A stretch of 32,774 nucleotides of DNA, from NCBI GenBank assembly GCA_025936955.1, contig JAICSL010000001.1, positions 1 to 32,774 on the forward strand. Reading direction: 5' to 3'. Positions within the stretch are counted from its first letter, which is position 1. The number at the start of each line of letters is the position of its first letter. This DNA comes from Nitrososphaeraceae archaeon. GTDB lineage: Archaea > Thermoproteota > Nitrososphaeria > Nitrososphaerales > Nitrososphaeraceae. The translations under genes were made by a program, and so were the position numbers. Under the pieces are notes generated by a model, which was not told the DNA's origin, ran no database searches, and saw nothing but the letters and a program-made list of their open reading frames with translations. Below, piece by piece: positions 32,642 through 32,774 of this stretch.

Positions 32642-32774
32642 TTTATTATTGGCTCCGCTAAGATCTCATTGAATTTAATGGCAGCTTTACGAATCTCCTC
32701 TTTATCATTTCCATCTATAATTTTGGTGTTTCTGCTAGCTTTTGCCTTCGGGATCATTTCGACTTTATATACTA
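32638..32774 (-). CDS. etfB: Electron transfer flavoprotein beta subunit (FixA), C-terminal fragment
   Basis: Only the last 44 codons lie in the window; the frame enters from the right edge. It ends with a basic segment (KAKASRNTKIIDG) and a final helix (KEEIRKAAIKFNEILAEP), matching the usual tail of EtfB. The identification rests largely on position: it overlaps etfA by the four bases ATGA, as expected for etfB-etfA order. The fragment alone would not be diagnostic. Confidence 0.75.
   Translation of the reverse strand, partial: VYKVEMIPKAKASRNTKIIDGNDKEEIRKAAIKFNEILAEPIIK

Noticed and set aside
1..32774. Whole-window look for CRISPR repeats, transposase genes, integrase or attachment sites
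   Set aside because: None seen: no regularly spaced repeats and no mobile-element proteins. The window reads as core chromosome, so I found no clear new multi-gene system beyond the candidates listed.

Overview
The window is AT-rich archaeal DNA. The protein set points to an ammonia-oxidising archaeon of the Nitrososphaeria (Thaumarchaeota), probably a soil Nitrososphaerales lineage such as Nitrosocosmicus. That placement is inferred from protein families, not computed. Supporting families are archaeal fructose-bisphosphate aldolase/phosphatase, ribosomal protein S8e, aCPSF1, archaeal-type ValS, tRNA-intron endonuclease, UPF0147, ScpA/ScpB, PsbP-like secreted proteins, a stand-alone Lrp/AsnC effector domain and single C2H2 zinc-finger miniproteins. 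I saw no tRNA or rRNA gene, CRISPR array or insertion sequence.

Layout. 1-3400: truncated fructose-bisphosphate aldolase/phosphatase (-), a DUF309 protein (+), and a winged-helix regulator (-) divergent from a secreted PsbP-like protein (+). 3400-6600: surface-glycan genes (flippase +, family 2 glycosyltransferase -), a frame-broken small gene before the flippase, and a hidden 53-aa membrane protein (-). 6700-10300: sucCD operon (+), sugar-phosphate nucleotidyltransferase (-), membrane zinc-ribbon protein (+). 10600-15800: a 606-aa tandem SDR protein (-), a conserved-looking unknown (+), an overlapping PhoU-like/EndA pair (-) and homoserine dehydrogenase (-). 15900-17720: TauE/SafE permease (+), winged-helix-like protein (+) and a UPF0147 gene interrupted by a one-base frameshift. 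17750-24170: a minus-strand run, in transcription order a small ORF lacking a start, scpA, scpB, rps8e, site-2 protease, aCPSF1 and a 46-aa zinc-finger-like protein. 24190-29550: cupredoxin (+), valS (-), a divergent pair (unknown -, Lrp-type +), a C2H2 miniprotein (-), HIT protein (+) and thioredoxin-fold protein (+). 29550-32774: an electron-transfer flavoprotein operon (-): etfB (partial), etfA, then a fused FixC-FixX dehydrogenase.

Succinyl-CoA ligase, the aldolase/phosphatase and possibly the tandem SDR (similar in plan to the malonate-semialdehyde-reducing half of Chloroflexus malonyl-CoA reductase) would fit autotrophic central carbon metabolism. aCPSF1, EndA, ValS, S8e and ScpAB are RNA, translation and chromosome functions.

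Two patterns cut across the window. Many genes start at TTG or GTG with an A/T-rich TATA-like box about 24-30 bases upstream, which suits leaderless archaeal transcripts and helped choose starts. Several small genes can be read only by changing frame or by accepting a missing start, and each fits loss of one base, which raises the question of assembly error versus real decay.
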